In this document: piece after piece, positions 25,011 to 36,865 of the stretch
How the letters are laid out: every line of letters starts with the position of its first letter
How positions within the stretch are numbered: the stretch's first letter is position 1
Source: Ampullaceana balthica
Lineage: Eukaryota > Mollusca > Gastropoda > Lymnaeidae
DNA: 64,000 nucleotides
Direction: 5' to 3'
NCBI GenBank assembly: GCA_944989445.1
Contig: CALYLW010000978.1
Location: 62,001 to 126,000, forward strand
Made by a program: the position numbers and the translations under genes
Notes under the pieces: model-generated
What the model was told of the DNA's origin: nothing
Databases searched by the model: none
What the model saw: only the letters and a program-made list of their open reading frames with translations

Positions 25011-26694
25011 GGGGCCGTCCATAAATGACGTCACGCAACTTTGTCCGATTTTTTACCCCCTCTCTCCACCTCGTCAAGCTTCGTCACAAAAAGTTAGACC
25101 CCCCCCCTCTAAAAATACGTCACAAAGCTTTGACCCCCCCCCTTTCCAAAAAAAAGCAACCTTAACTTCTATTTGAAAATAAGTACGTTTCAAATCACTT
25201 TTATTGTCATTTAAGTATTTATTATTATATTTATCTACATTGTAATATCGTAACCCGCGTTAAGCATTTTTTTTCAAAACGTTTAACCGGCCCTCAAAAA
25301 ACGAACTGTGTTAACATCTTAGATTATATTTTATTTTAATGAATACAAATTAAACATTTACTATTAATCATCACGGTTAACGTCTTTGTTTAGAAAAAAA
25401 ATATTTAAAAATAACATTTTTAAAATTTATTTTTAAAAAATCCCTCAATTGACTGATGGGCATCCCGTAAGAAAGAGGTCGGCAAACAGAGGTAAATAAC
25501 CTCATCTGGGGTCAAAAAGGGAATTCTTGGGGGTAATGCATACTCATTTGGGACATAAAACATCCACTACAATCCACTAGATATATTAAAATACGTCATG
25601 TGTACGTGTACGCTTGGAACATAAGCCCATTATTGAACCGGTTCCTTCCAGAAAATGCATTTTTAAAAAAATATTACAACTATGTAGATTTCTTAACTAC
25701 GTACTATAGGAAGACACCTAAATCACCCTACTTTCATTTATATTGACACGAGTGACAATAATCTTAATCCACGTGACTTGACTGTATCAAGTATCCTTTC
25801 TGTGATATTTAAAATTAATGCCTTCAAAACTGAGCTAAGAAGAAAAGTTGTTTTGTGCTCATCTCGAATTGCAATGTCAAGAATTTGATGCATTCAATAA
25901 AGTTAATGAATACTTGACAACTTTTAAATGTGCTCATTTATCATTATATCTAGAATGGCCAGGGGTGTTTGACCAAAAACCAACCGAACAATTATATCAA
26001 ACTTAAAAGGTTTATAATTCTATCAAATAGATTCCACCCCCCCCCCATTTTTTTTTAAAGAAAAAGGATATTCCGTGACGTTTTGACTTAAAATATCTAC
26101 ACATAATCCTATTCTGATCATTTTTAGACACTTGTCATGCTTGTAAAACTCACCGATAGCATTTTTTTTTGGGGGGGGGGCTAACAACGATCCCCCATAT
26201 CCCCGAGTCATGTGAGCAGTACCTAGAGTCTGGGAGTGGGGTGGGGGGGGGTAACGCACACATAAACTTGTATTATTTGGGATAACGGGCAAAAAAGTTC
26301 GCCGACGGAGCTGCGGTTACATCACAAATGCTTTGATGTCAACATCAAACGACACAGTGTAACAATTTTATTCGTTTTCTTGTGAGTTCTCAAACTTAAG
26401 GATTATAATTAGATTTCATTTTCGTCTCTTGATAGCTTACGCCAACCAGCATCTGATGGCCTACCGACCGGCACATTGAGAAGCACTGATTTAAAAACAA
26501 ATTATTTTTTTTTAAATTCATTAAATAAATTGTAAGCCACGAAATATTTCAGTGGAAGTTTTAATTTAAAGTTACCCTTTTGATGTGACGTCACATTTCT
26601 TCAACCCCCTCCCTCCCCCTCGTCACGTATCGTCACAAAAGTGTGACCCCCTCCCCCCCCCCTTAGGAGCGTGACGTCATTTATGGACGGCCCC
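25011..26694. mobile_element. CRE-bearing MITE, copy 2, with a ~1.25-kb insertion
   Basis: The two 26-bp ends are perfect inverted repeats. The left begins ggggccgtccataaatgacg and the right ends catttatggacggcccc. The inner sequence matches copies 1 and 3 on both sides, but about 25270-26520 is extra. That insert ends with a hAT-like terminus (gaagcactg near 26484-26492) and contains poly-C and poly-G runs (26036-26047, 26170-26180, 26240-26250). No clear target duplication is seen. Confidence 0.7.
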
Positions 26695-26754
26695 TATAAA
26701 AAAAGAATTTTAAATAAACATTTTGTGATACGATGATAATAATATGAATAATAC

Positions 26755-26848
26755 TACTGTAATTGTAATAATAATAATAATTATGAAAATAATATAATAA
26801 TAATAATAATTATGAAAATAATATAATAATAATAATAATAATAATAGA
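26755..26848. repeat. (AAT)n microsatellite
   Basis: Runs of aataataata interrupted twice by attatgaaaataatat, giving a short higher-order repeat. Confidence 0.85.
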
Positions 26849-27720
26849 AAGTGTATTCATATTATAATCAATACAAGTCATGGACTAAAAAACGCAAAGT
26901 TCGGAAAAACGCAAGCCCAAACCATTTACATTTGATGGCATTTAAAAATATACAATAAATAAAATTAACCTTCATACAAAACATTTAATTGATGTAACTG
27001 AATCAAAAATTTAATTTATTTTTAAAAAGTTAAATTTAGCTTTAAAAACATTTTTTTTAAACTTTCTTTGTTGGGAATGATTTGTGCAGCGTTAATGATG
27101 CAGATACTCACTCTCGACGCAGTAGGTGGATTCCTCCGTATTTTTGTATTTGGGTTTCAGTCCTTAATCTCACAGAAGATTTGATTATTATTAATTGGCA
27201 AATTCAACGAGTTCCTTTGCGACATATTGTTCTGCTTAATTTCCTTGACTGTGAGATTTTTCAATCAAACAATCTCCATCAACTCAATCAGTTTGGAGTT
27301 CTTAAAATATGGCTATTCATGTCAAAGTATGTTTTGAAAAAACTGCCCGTGAGCTTTAATGGCTCCTGAGCGATAGCTGTTGAATTAACAAACACAGGCT
27401 ATTGCGGGGAAAAAAATGAAATTCAACACTGACAAGGAGTATGAGCTCGTTCGTATTAATTCGGGAAATAAAAATAGAGTCGTTGCAAAACTACCGTCTG
27501 TGAGTTTATCACTTTAAGATCATGTCGCTCAACTTTGTGGTGGGATTCACCAAGAAGTGTCAAAGTAGAACTAAGCATCACGAGTGACGATTCTGAACAT
27601 ATTATCAATTAAAACTATTTATCTTATACCGGAGTGGGGGCAGAGTTACCTTTTATTGTACGGCGCAGTGGTCAGTTCTGAAGTTAATGATCAACTCATG
27701 CATAAAGTAAAGTTTTTACC

Positions 27721-27925
27721 ATGCCCACAACTCAACCCACACAATCTGGCAAGCCACCCCACACACAACCTGGCATGCCTCCAAACACACATCCTGGCAT
27801 GCCTCTCCACGCACAACCTGGCATGTCTCCCAACACACATCCTGGCATGCCTCCCCACGCACAACCTGGCATGCTTCCCCACACAACCTGGCATGATCCC
27901 CCACTCACTACTTGGCATGCCTGGC
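27721..27925. repeat. 24-bp minisatellite
   Basis: About eight diverged units of cacgcacaacctggcatgcc type, alternating cacaacctggcatg and cacatcctggcatg. Confidence 0.85.
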
Positions 27926-27930
27926 AGTAG
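27721..27930 (+). CDS. Short Pro/Gly/Met-repeat ORF (24-bp minisatellite)
   Basis: A 69-codon frame is built on a 24-bp unit that encodes QPGMPPxT/HAQPGMPP-type octapeptides: GKPPHTQPGMPPNTHPGMPL, then HAQPGMSPNTHPGMPPHAQP. An AATAAA lies at 27940, about 10 bp after the stop, so it could be a terminal exon. The repeat is also open in other frames and on the minus strand, so coding status is uncertain. There is no signal peptide and no family match. Confidence 0.3.
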   Translation: MPTTQPTQSGKPPHTQPGMPPNTHPGMPLHAQPGMSPNTHPGMPPHAQPGMLPHTTWHDPPLTTWHAWQ

Positions 27931-27949
27931 ATTTGGCTAATAAAACCGT

Positions 27950-28890
27950 GCTGTTTGTATGGTGTTTTAATTTCAGATTTTAAATTGCTGGCATTAAAAG
28001 ATTGAGATGATCGTGGCTTAATTTAATTTTTTTTTGTATGTGATTCTTATATAAGAGCTTCCTAATAGTAGTTGCATTTTTTAGAAAAAAATGGTTAATT
28101 TTGCTATCTAACAAAAACCAAGTTAAATTCAACAGTGCAAAAGATTTCAAGTCATGTGTAATGAAAAGGCCAACACTCCTCTAAAGTCTGTCATTGGATG
28201 TGTTCTAGCTTGAAAAAAACAAAAATTATTCATATACTACCTTTTATAAAACTGTGTGTGCAATAGACAGAATACGAAAAAGGCAAAATCTCATCCTATC
28301 CCAACTTAGATCGGCTTAATGTTGGGTGGCTCACACCACAGCCCTGTGAAACAAATGTAACGAAACTCTGCCCTACTAAATCCGACTTCAACAATTTAGA
28401 CAACAGCAGAAACCCGCTCTGCTGCCGGTGTTGCAAAATAAATCCTCCCCCATGCAGAGTCTCCCGCCCCCCCCCCGGAGAATCTATTCTAAAACAAATC
28501 TTCGCGGAGAAAATATTTTCCTCCCGATTAAAAAAGATCTTTCCCTTACCTTGTAAAATAATGTCTCCCCAAAATTAAATCGGCACCTACTCTCGAACAA
28601 AAAAACCAAAGAGATCATTTAAAAAAAAACAACCCAAAAAAGTTACTTTTGTATTGCTGTAATATTCACACATGTTTACTGTAATACTATTTATGGTAGT
28701 GGCGTAGATATACAGAGATATGATAGGGTCATGACCATACCGTTTGACACCTCTAAAGGGCGTGACATAATTTGAAAAAATGCTTTAATTACTTGATTTT
28801 TTTCCCGCTGTACAAATTGACGCACATATCGTTTTTGGTGTAATGGCAGTTGTTTTGTTTCATAAAGCAAGGATTACGTCTTTGAAGGCA
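27950..28890. other. Stretch without a recognised gene
   Basis: A plus-strand open patch near 28300-28560, with clustered cysteines (NPLCCRCCKINPPPCRVS), is of mobile-element type at most. A hAT-like terminus (agtggcgtagata) occurs near 28699. No complete structure is visible. Confidence 0.35.
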
Positions 28891-28896
28891 TGTGTT

Positions 28897-31515
28897 CAGT
28901 GGCGTAGCTAGGGGGCGGTGGGGGCGGTCCGCCCCGGGCGGCACTCATTTAGGGGCGGCATTTGTGGGCATTTGAAAAAGTACAACCATTTCCGACAACC
29001 GCCCTTGTTCTTTTTATTTGAAATAGGAAGACCAAGGTGAAACCAAAATATTCGTAATTTCGAGTCTTAATCAACGGATTCGCACAACATTTGTTTGATT
29101 TCATAGTGGATATTAAACTAACGCAAAACCATTCTAAATTTTTAAATCGCTCAAAAAAGTATCCATTTGTTTGGAAAACTAAGAGGTATAAGTCACAGAT
29201 GACGCTTTTATAAGAAAACACACAAAAACACATCACCGCTGGGCCGAATAATGTGTGATATTAATATCGCCACGACAGTTTTTACGTGGCATTTTGACAT
29301 TCGCAGAATGATGCGCGAACAAGTACCTACAAGGCATGGTCGTTCAAATATTGTATTTAACTTGCAAGTAGTAATTTATATTAGTGTTTCAGTTTTCAGT
29401 AAATTATTGTAACGTAAGTTATTAAAAATTAAATTTATCTTATTTTTATTGCATTAAAGTAGCACAAATAATTTGTGTTTTTCATTAAAATACTGTAATT
29501 CATTAAGCATGTTACGCCTATGAAATTAAAGTAATAATAATGTGTAAATAATTTGAATTCGTCTATTTTATGAAAAATTATAAAGATTCATGACAAGAAT
29601 ATGTAAATATTCAAATTTCTCTAATAATAAACACCACAATAGGCATAATAATTTCGAAAAAGACATTTTTTAAACTTTCAAGCGTCTTGGAAAAATTGAC
29701 ATCTGCAGAAGTAACTAGGAAAACGAGATCAGATGCTGGAATTTTACTCAATTTAATGCAATCTTTTTCTCTTCTATGTTATCTCAATTTATGGTAACCC
29801 GTCATTTTTTAAATTAATGCAAATCCATTGCATGGAATAAAGAGATGTGCTAATACAAAATGCTGTTATATGAGCCAAACAATTTGTGAAGAGATGGAGT
29901 TATCAACTGAACGCCTAGTTAGAAGGAGAAAAAATATGAGCAAGGAAAATTCAGAAGACGTGGTTCTATCCTTAGAACAAGAATTACAACGAGAAATGTT
30001 TTTATCCATGGCTTGAATTATAAAATAAAATAACGCTTTGATGAGTTGCATGACCTTGCAAGAAAATATTCGTATATAATACCATAAAACCTACTAAATG
30101 AAGCATTTGAACATAAAATAAATTACTTCATTGACATTGACAGTTCAATATGGAAAGAAAAAGGATCCAGGTTTTTATGGCTGTACCTACACTACAAGAA
30201 GAGGCATTATGTTAGAAAAACGAGGGAAAAGGTCCCCTTAGCTATTAAAATTTATTCAACAGTATGTGTTGGAAAATTTTGTACCCAATACTGTAATTTT
30301 GCAATGAATTTTTTTCAACTATTGCTATCAGTGTCGCTAGTTGTGAAAAGAGCTTCTCCAAACTGAAGTTGATAATAAATTATCTTTGTTCCACAATGAG
30401 CGATTAAAGACAACAAATCTTGTCCATAGAACAAGATATTACAAATAATTTTAATTTTGATCGCATAATAGACGATTTTTCTATTATGAAAGTTAGGAAA
30501 GTAAATGTATAAATATGTTTACATACTAATGTACAGAGGTGTAACTGGGTTTTTGACGCCCTTGCCTAGTTTATTTTTGGCGCCTTTTATTTAACTAAAA
30601 ATTTAAAAATTTGAGATTTATTGGCGCCCTTTTGAACTCGCACAGGCCGCGCCCTTGGCAACTTCCCCAATGCCAAGCCGTTGTTACGCCACTGCTAATG
30701 TATACAATTTCTTTGTTTGTAAAAAAAAATCATTTATTTATAAATACAAAATAAAAGAATAGTAATTGGATATGTTCTTTTTTGGGTGTAAATTTGGACT
30801 ATGTTTTGTCTCATTGGGGGGGGGCACCTGCGACCTCATTAACTTTCTTGTGGCCTTTAAAAAAAGTATCTTGTATTTTTATAAATGTGTAGTTATAGGT
30901 ATATAATCTTATGCGGCCTCTTTTATTACTGCTAACATAAATATGACATGTAATGGTAAATATTTTCCCCACCTTTACTTCGTTTCAATTACAATTATTT
31001 ATTCATGTTTATAAATTTTTAAAAACCATAATATTATCAACTAAGTGGCCGTCCATAAATGACGTCACGCTATTTTGGCTGATATTTCACCCCCTCTCCC
31101 TCGTCACACGTCGTCACAAAAACTTAGACCCCTTCTTCAATAAGACGCCACAAAGCTTTGACCCCCCCCCCTTAAAAGCCGTATTTTCTGTTTGAAAATG
31201 AGCATGTTTCAAATTAAATTTTTGCCATATAAGTATGTTTTAAGTGTAACGCTGCATTCTAATATCGTAACACTCGTTTTACATAAACGTCATTAAATAA
31301 AGTGTCAGTAATCAAATATTTAAGTGGGGATGTATTTAAAGTTGCGCGTTTTGACGTGACGTCACATTTCTTAAACACCCCCCCTTCGTTACGCATCGAC
31401 ACAAACGTATGTGACTCCCCCCCCCCAGGTGCGTGACGTCATTTATGGACAGCCCCTAAAAAGGGCGGCAAATTGGTGACCACCCCGGGCGGCAAATGTT
31501 CTAGCTACGCCACTG
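28897..31515 (+). mobile_element. hAT transposon B, same family as element A
   Basis: It starts cagtggcgtagctaggg and ends with the complement, ctagctacgccactg. Both sides have a perfect 8-bp duplication, catgtgtt (28889-28896 and 31516-31523). Plus-strand transposase debris includes CEEMELSTERLVRRRKNMSK at 29890, LVVKRASPN-type sequence near 30345, and TNNFNFDRIIDDFSIMKVRK near 30440. The last resembles the C-terminus of ZMYM1/ZNF862-type hAT transposases (FDDIIDDFA). Multiple stops and frameshifts make it inactive. It carries the CRE-rich segment 31045-31456 near its right end. Confidence 0.85.
31045..31456. repeat. CRE-bearing MITE-like segment, copy 3
   Basis: Ends gtccataaatgacgtcacgc and gcgtgacgtcatttatggac are perfect inverted repeats. 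TGACGTCA palindromes lie near 31060, 31358 and 31433. Confidence 0.75.
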
Positions 31516-31795
31516 CATGTGTTTGTTTTGTTACTATAAACGGTCAAGTCACACATACGTCGAGTGTTCAGACATCCACTGTTGAAGTCGGGGGAAATGG
31601 GATTGAAGCAACCCAATTAAGTAACAGCACGGGGGCAAACAAACATCGGGCTACGCAACTGACCTGTTTAACCTATGACCTGATTATACAGTGCTTTTTA
31701 AAAAAAAACTCGGTGGGCTGCGCAGTGTGTTGTGAGATGCAGAGGCGAGGCGTCAATGGAGAGGGTGGTGCTGTTGGTGCTGACCTCACTCATCA

Positions 31796-32080
31796 TCATC
31801 GCCCTTCGTCCCATCTGGGGCATAGGCCATGAACAAGGGTTCTCCAGGCATCCCAGTCCTGCGCCAATCTTTCTATCTGCCCCCAGCTGTGCCCGCTCAT
31901 TTTGGTGTCTGCCTCCAGTTCCCTTCTCCAGGTCATTTTGGGACGACCTCTTTTTCTCTTGCCTTGGGTGGGTTTCATGTGAGGGCTTGTGTCACAATGC
32001 TGGATGTAGGTTTTCTGAGAGTGTGGCCAATCCATCTCCATCTGCGCTGGCGTATTAGCTCATCTACTGACCGCACTGGG
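31796..32080 (-). pseudogene. LINE ORF2 C-terminal fragment
   Basis: The piece EMDWPHSQKTYIQHCDTS, KRKRGRPKMTWRRELEAD, SGHSWGQIERLAQDWDAWRT and LVHGLCP is the familiar tail of LINE reverse transcriptases (KRRRGRP..TWRR..E, G.SW..I..LAQDR..W). Nothing upstream of the tail remains. The plus-strand overlapping frames are shadows. Confidence 0.75.
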
Positions 32081-32503
32081 TGACACTAAAACAAGGGGTG
32101 ACATTAAACGTAAAATTATGTATGTTCCCGTTATTTCGTAACTGGAAGACTCGGAGGAGTTCTATGGGTTTAGTTATGAGGGGGTGACACCATGAGCTTA
32201 TCGCACAGGGTAACGCAAACTGTAGTGACACCTCTGGCTAGACAGCTACACTAATAATATATATATTAAGTTTTTACTTTAATAACTCTATAGAGACATT
32301 TATTACTTTCAAATTATCAAATTAAAAATCCTAAATTAACTAAAAATTGGCTTCTTGTATTGAAATATCGTTCAACACTCATTTATATATGCTACAGTAA
32401 TAATGTGTCAGACTATTTATATGACTACAAGTAAAAAAAAATACAAAACTGCTAATAAACACGCAGCCTTAACTACTAATTATTAAAGACAGAGCAATGC
32501 TTT

Positions 32504-32504
<1 letters not shown>

Positions 32505-32591
<87 letters not shown>
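32505..32591. repeat. (TA)n microsatellite
   Basis: About 87 bp of pure TA directly abutting the CTAG end of Helitron-like element F1. Confidence 0.95.
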
Positions 32592-32592
<1 letters not shown>

Positions 32593-32974
32593 TAGAGTAT
32601 CACCCGTCAACAATGACGGAAGTTTTCAACTGAAATGTTTTTTATTTTGAAAAAATGCACTTGTTTCGGCGCCCACCTTTTTCAAAAGCCCAACTAATTT
32701 GTCCTTGTTTGATAAATACGAAATTATAATCTTTCTGAAATGCAAACGAAGAATTTTAAAATAGGGGTTGTAGGGCACCTAAGGCGCCCCTTTTATTTTG
32801 GATTCTATAATTAACCATCATCAAATCCTCTTTTTACATTGTTCCCTTTTCCAAAATTAAAATATGAGCTAAAACAATGACGTCATATAATTTTCTTTTT
32901 ACAGCGCATCTTTAATTCGCTGCTTTCTAAAATTAATAGTGTCATGGCCAGATGTGACATTGCAAATTATATAT

Positions 32975-32985
<11 letters not shown>
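32592..32985 (-). mobile_element. Helitron-like element F1 (hairpin 3' end)
   Basis: On the minus strand it ends ccgtcattgttgacggg-tgatact-CTAG next to a T: a stem-loop a few bases before CTAG, as Helitrons have. The interior shares blocks with F3 at 53358-53797 (ctttttcaaaagccca, gggttg.agggc, tgacgtcatataat, attgcaaattatat). There is no coding capacity. Confidence 0.6.

Positions 32986-33056
<71 letters not shown>
32976..33056. repeat. (TA)n microsatellite
   Basis: A second TA run at the other end of F1. Confidence 0.95.
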
Positions 33057-33058
<2 letters not shown>

Positions 33059-33861
33059 CAAATGCTCTGTAAGCATAAACGTGATTTCAGTTTAAATTAG
33101 TTTTATTTAGTCAAATGTTTGCAAAGACACACTCAAATAGATTTTTAAATTAAATCATTTTTAAAACATTCAGAAATGCAGAGCAATTATTGAACCTTAT
33201 TTTCATAGGGTCACTATGCACGAATTGATGTTCTCATATAACGATTATGAAATTAATTTGTACTTTCCAAGTGTAATACTTTTCTGCATGAATTTGATTT
33301 TTTTTTGCCATAACAGTTTTTATACACAAAATTTATAAGCATTTTATTGATGTATAGAAAGTCAGTTCAGCTCTGGGTTGTTGCATCAAATTTAGACGTT
33401 TGGTCCAATAATCATGAAAAACATTAAATATTCTGCGTATACAGTATACCTCCTTCTAAAGTGTCTAAACTAATTATGACATGAAGAACAGACACAATCT
33501 AGAGATTGGTCCATAAGAGAAAAAATAATTACTAAAATTGTATCTATCCGTTAACATATTTTACAAAGTCTTTAAATGGTACTTTGATGTTACAATATTA
33601 TATTGCCATATATTCCAAAATAATAGAACGCTTCGGGAGATTAAAATAAAAACAGAATGAGAATTAACACAAGAAAATCACAACTACAAGTTAATATTTT
33701 CTATTTAGTAAGTATAAAATACTTTGAAGATAAGAATTAAGCTACAATTGCAAATGGCATAGTAAGAAAAGATTACTATAAAAAAAGTCATTAATACTTT
33801 CATTACAATAACTAGTATTGCAAAATTTATCTTTCAAATGTAATAGAAAGAAATATTAAAC

Positions 33862-34240
33862 ATACATACATTCATACCTACACACATACATACATATATA
33901 CATGCATGCATACATTCATCCATGTATTCATGTATACATTTATACATACATTCATACATACGTACATACATACATACATAAATACATACATACATACGTA
34001 CATGCATACATACATACATACATACATACATACATACATACATACATACATACATACATACATACATACATACATACATACATACATACATACATACATA
34101 CATACATACATACATACATACATACATACATACATACATACATACATACATACATACATACATACATACATACATACATACATACATACATACATACATA
34201 CATACATACATACATACATACATACATACATACATACATT
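33862..34240. repeat. (TACA)n microsatellite array
   Basis: About 380 bp of acat tetranucleotide. It is degenerate over the first 140 bp and nearly pure after 33990. It is open in several frames on both strands, giving spurious MYVC and HTYI polypeptides. Confidence 0.98.
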
Positions 34241-34287
34241 CAAATATTCATATATGTATATGGATATACAAAAATTATTTTTACATT

Positions 34288-34385
34288 ACAGGCGCTCCTT
34301 CTTTACAAGAGAGTATTGCGTACTACGCTTGTCCATGGGTTATTCATGGTTTATGTCTAGACTTGCATTTTTATTGCAGTTTTAA
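34288..34385 (-). repeat. 3'-end fragment of LINE H family
   Basis: The sequence ggcgctccttctttacaaga and tactacgcttgtccatgg match the LINE H 3' UTR at about 18908-19000 and the copy at 54250-54365. Confidence 0.65.
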
Positions 34386-36860
34386 TTAGGGCTGTACCGG
34401 TTTTCGGCTCCGGGTAATCCGGAATCCAGCCATTTTTACAACTCCGGCTTCGGCTCCAATAGAATTTCACGTCATAAAAGCCTTAGTTTTAATATATATA
34501 TGTGTGTGTTTGTGTGTTTTTGTGTGTGTTAAAACACATGGATACCTCAAGATACTAAATTAATCCGCTTTGGGTTTGCCTTTGTCATGTATTTCTCGTG
34601 TGTCTAAGCAAGTTCTACTTGCAAAATTCATAATCCGTTCCAAGACATACGGAAACAACAATAAAATTGAAAATAAAATATAAAACAAGAAAAAAAACTA
34701 GTATTTTTCAATCCTTAAAAGAACACATTATAAATCTAATTTATGATAATAAACAATGATAACAGAATGAAATAAATGAACCCAAAAAAAGGACAAAAAT
34801 GTGACCCCTTACCTTTCGGATAAGGCGATTTGGCGAAATGTCAGGAAGATGTTAGAGGAGGAGAACGGATGGTAGAAAATAATACGGCACTACGCAGTAA
34901 ACAAATAGCTTTATGAAGATTATACGTTATGTTCAAACTTTTCATGAATTAATGCTAAATAATCAAATTTATTACAACAGTATTGGAAAAAATAATTCTT
35001 CGAGTAGCATTTCGTTTCTTTGATTTTTCGTAATGTGAAGCATTCGTATCTCGAGGTAACTCCTTAGTTATACATCTCATGAATATTTTTAAAAAAATAG
35101 TTTAGTTATATAAACTACACTTGAAAGAAAACAAAATTAAATAATTATTTTGGTAAAATTTAAGAAACATTTAACCAATAAGAAATGTGAAAACAATTTA
35201 AATTGCAAAAAGAGAGACATAAAGGATTCGTGTGGGCGAAAGCAATAATTAATAAAATCAGATAAATTAGCTATGAATTCATCGTAAATAATGATCATGG
35301 AGTTACTTTATTTTTAAAAAAAAATATAATTATGTATAGTATTTCCATAAAATAATAAATGGCATTATACGTTGTATCTTTTAATTGAATTAAAACTTAT
35401 TTTCTCTGCTCCTGTTTCAGGTTGAGTTTCTAAAAAAACATAAATTGTTCCTCCATTTCGCATATCTTCATATATTTTAGACATTTTTGGTTAACACTCT
35501 TTTTTTTCCATTTTATTTTCATTTATTTTATTTTCAAGTTTAAATTATAGTAAGCTGTTGCTTATTGGTTAATTAATTTTTTCTTCAATTATTTACAAAA
35601 GTAATGAAGACAGTTTTTTATATCAATATACATAATTCCCGTTGTCTGTATGTATGGATGTAACTAGGTGGCGCTGCGAAATTTGTAATGCTGTTAGGTG
35701 GCGCTGCGGTCGATTTTGTTTTATAGTGCTGCACCAAAAATAACACTTTTCGAACGTTCCGCATAAAATTGTTCAATATGATAATAAATGAATCAAATAA
35801 AAATAAATAAAATAAATTAAAGTTCTGTAGTACGTTATTTGTTAATCTGATGTGTATTTATTTTGAAAATTTCCGTCATTTTTGACGGGTGATACACTAG
35901 TGAAACCATAATTTCTGTTTTTTTTTAAGTATAACACATTTTGTCATTCGTGATACCCGGCAAAGAAAGGATATTACTGTTTCTTTTTAAACTCATGGGA
36001 TGCAGTTTTTAATGGCTTGTCATATATTGTTATACATTTTAGAGATCTAAGATTTTTCATTATACTGATATAAAATATAGATACATTAATTTAACAAAAT
36101 TATTGAAATATCATGCTACAATGCTAAAAAAATAATTTGGATTTTCTCTAATCACGAGCATTGCACAGTTAATTTTTTTTTCAAAAAACAATAACTATTT
36201 GATTTACAAAAATAAAACGAACGCAGCTGAGCAGTGTGTGACTTGACCAATTAAATGAATAAAGTTGCTGAATCAAAGGTCAAATTAATGAACTTATTGT
36301 ACCCTTGAATTTGCATATTCCGCTTAAGTAATAGAACACATGCGCACTGCCATGTTCGTTCAAATTTAATTTTATCCCGTCAATACCTAAAAAACTCATG
36401 AAGCAGTGTTCACCTTTTAAGCTCAAGTCAAAAGGGTCCGTAATACCCTTACTAAATTCTTGAAATTCATTTGTTTAGTTATCTCCTTTTGCGATAAATC
36501 CAGAAAAGGGTAATTGTAAGTGATAAACAATTTTGGGTAACTTGTTAAATGAAATACTCCACTTAAAAAAAGTTCTAGACATAAGAGTTAGTGAGACCAA
36601 CTTTAGAATAATGTAACGTGGTATAATAGTGTACAAATAAATTGAATAAATAATTAAATATTTCCTTAGAATTTATTAGTTAAAATGTACACCTAAAAAA
36701 ACAAACAATATTTCAAAAACATAAACATTTTATGGGTATGTTATCTTTTGATAGTTGCACCCATGTACATGCAGTGGCTATAATGCTTTCCAAGCAATAA
36801 TCACTAATCTATCAAATCAACAACAAGCTCTTACCAGAAGCTTGAGATTATTGTAACTAT
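34386..36860. other. Stretch without a gene; element remnants
   Basis: It begins with a hAT-like end (agggctgtaccggttttcgg at 34390) with no visible partner. A Helitron-like 3' end with the stem ccgtca...tgacgg and CTAG at 35897-35900 (element F2, plus strand) closes a roughly 290-bp remnant starting near 35613. The remainder is AT-rich with nothing recognisable. Confidence 0.45.
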
Positions 36861-36865
36861 ATACC

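Noticed and set aside
27082..27369. 95-codon plus-strand ORF as a host exon
   Set aside because: No recognisable motif, no convincing acceptor or donor, and equally long open pieces occur on the other strand.
31473..32083. Plus-strand ORFs of 84-119 codons
   Set aside because: They lie opposite or beside the minus-strand LINE tail, which has recognisable motifs; no splice or start context supports them.
33834..34385. Long ORFs on both strands (MYVC and HTYI repeats)
   Set aside because: They are translations of the (TACA)n microsatellite, open in several frames on both strands.
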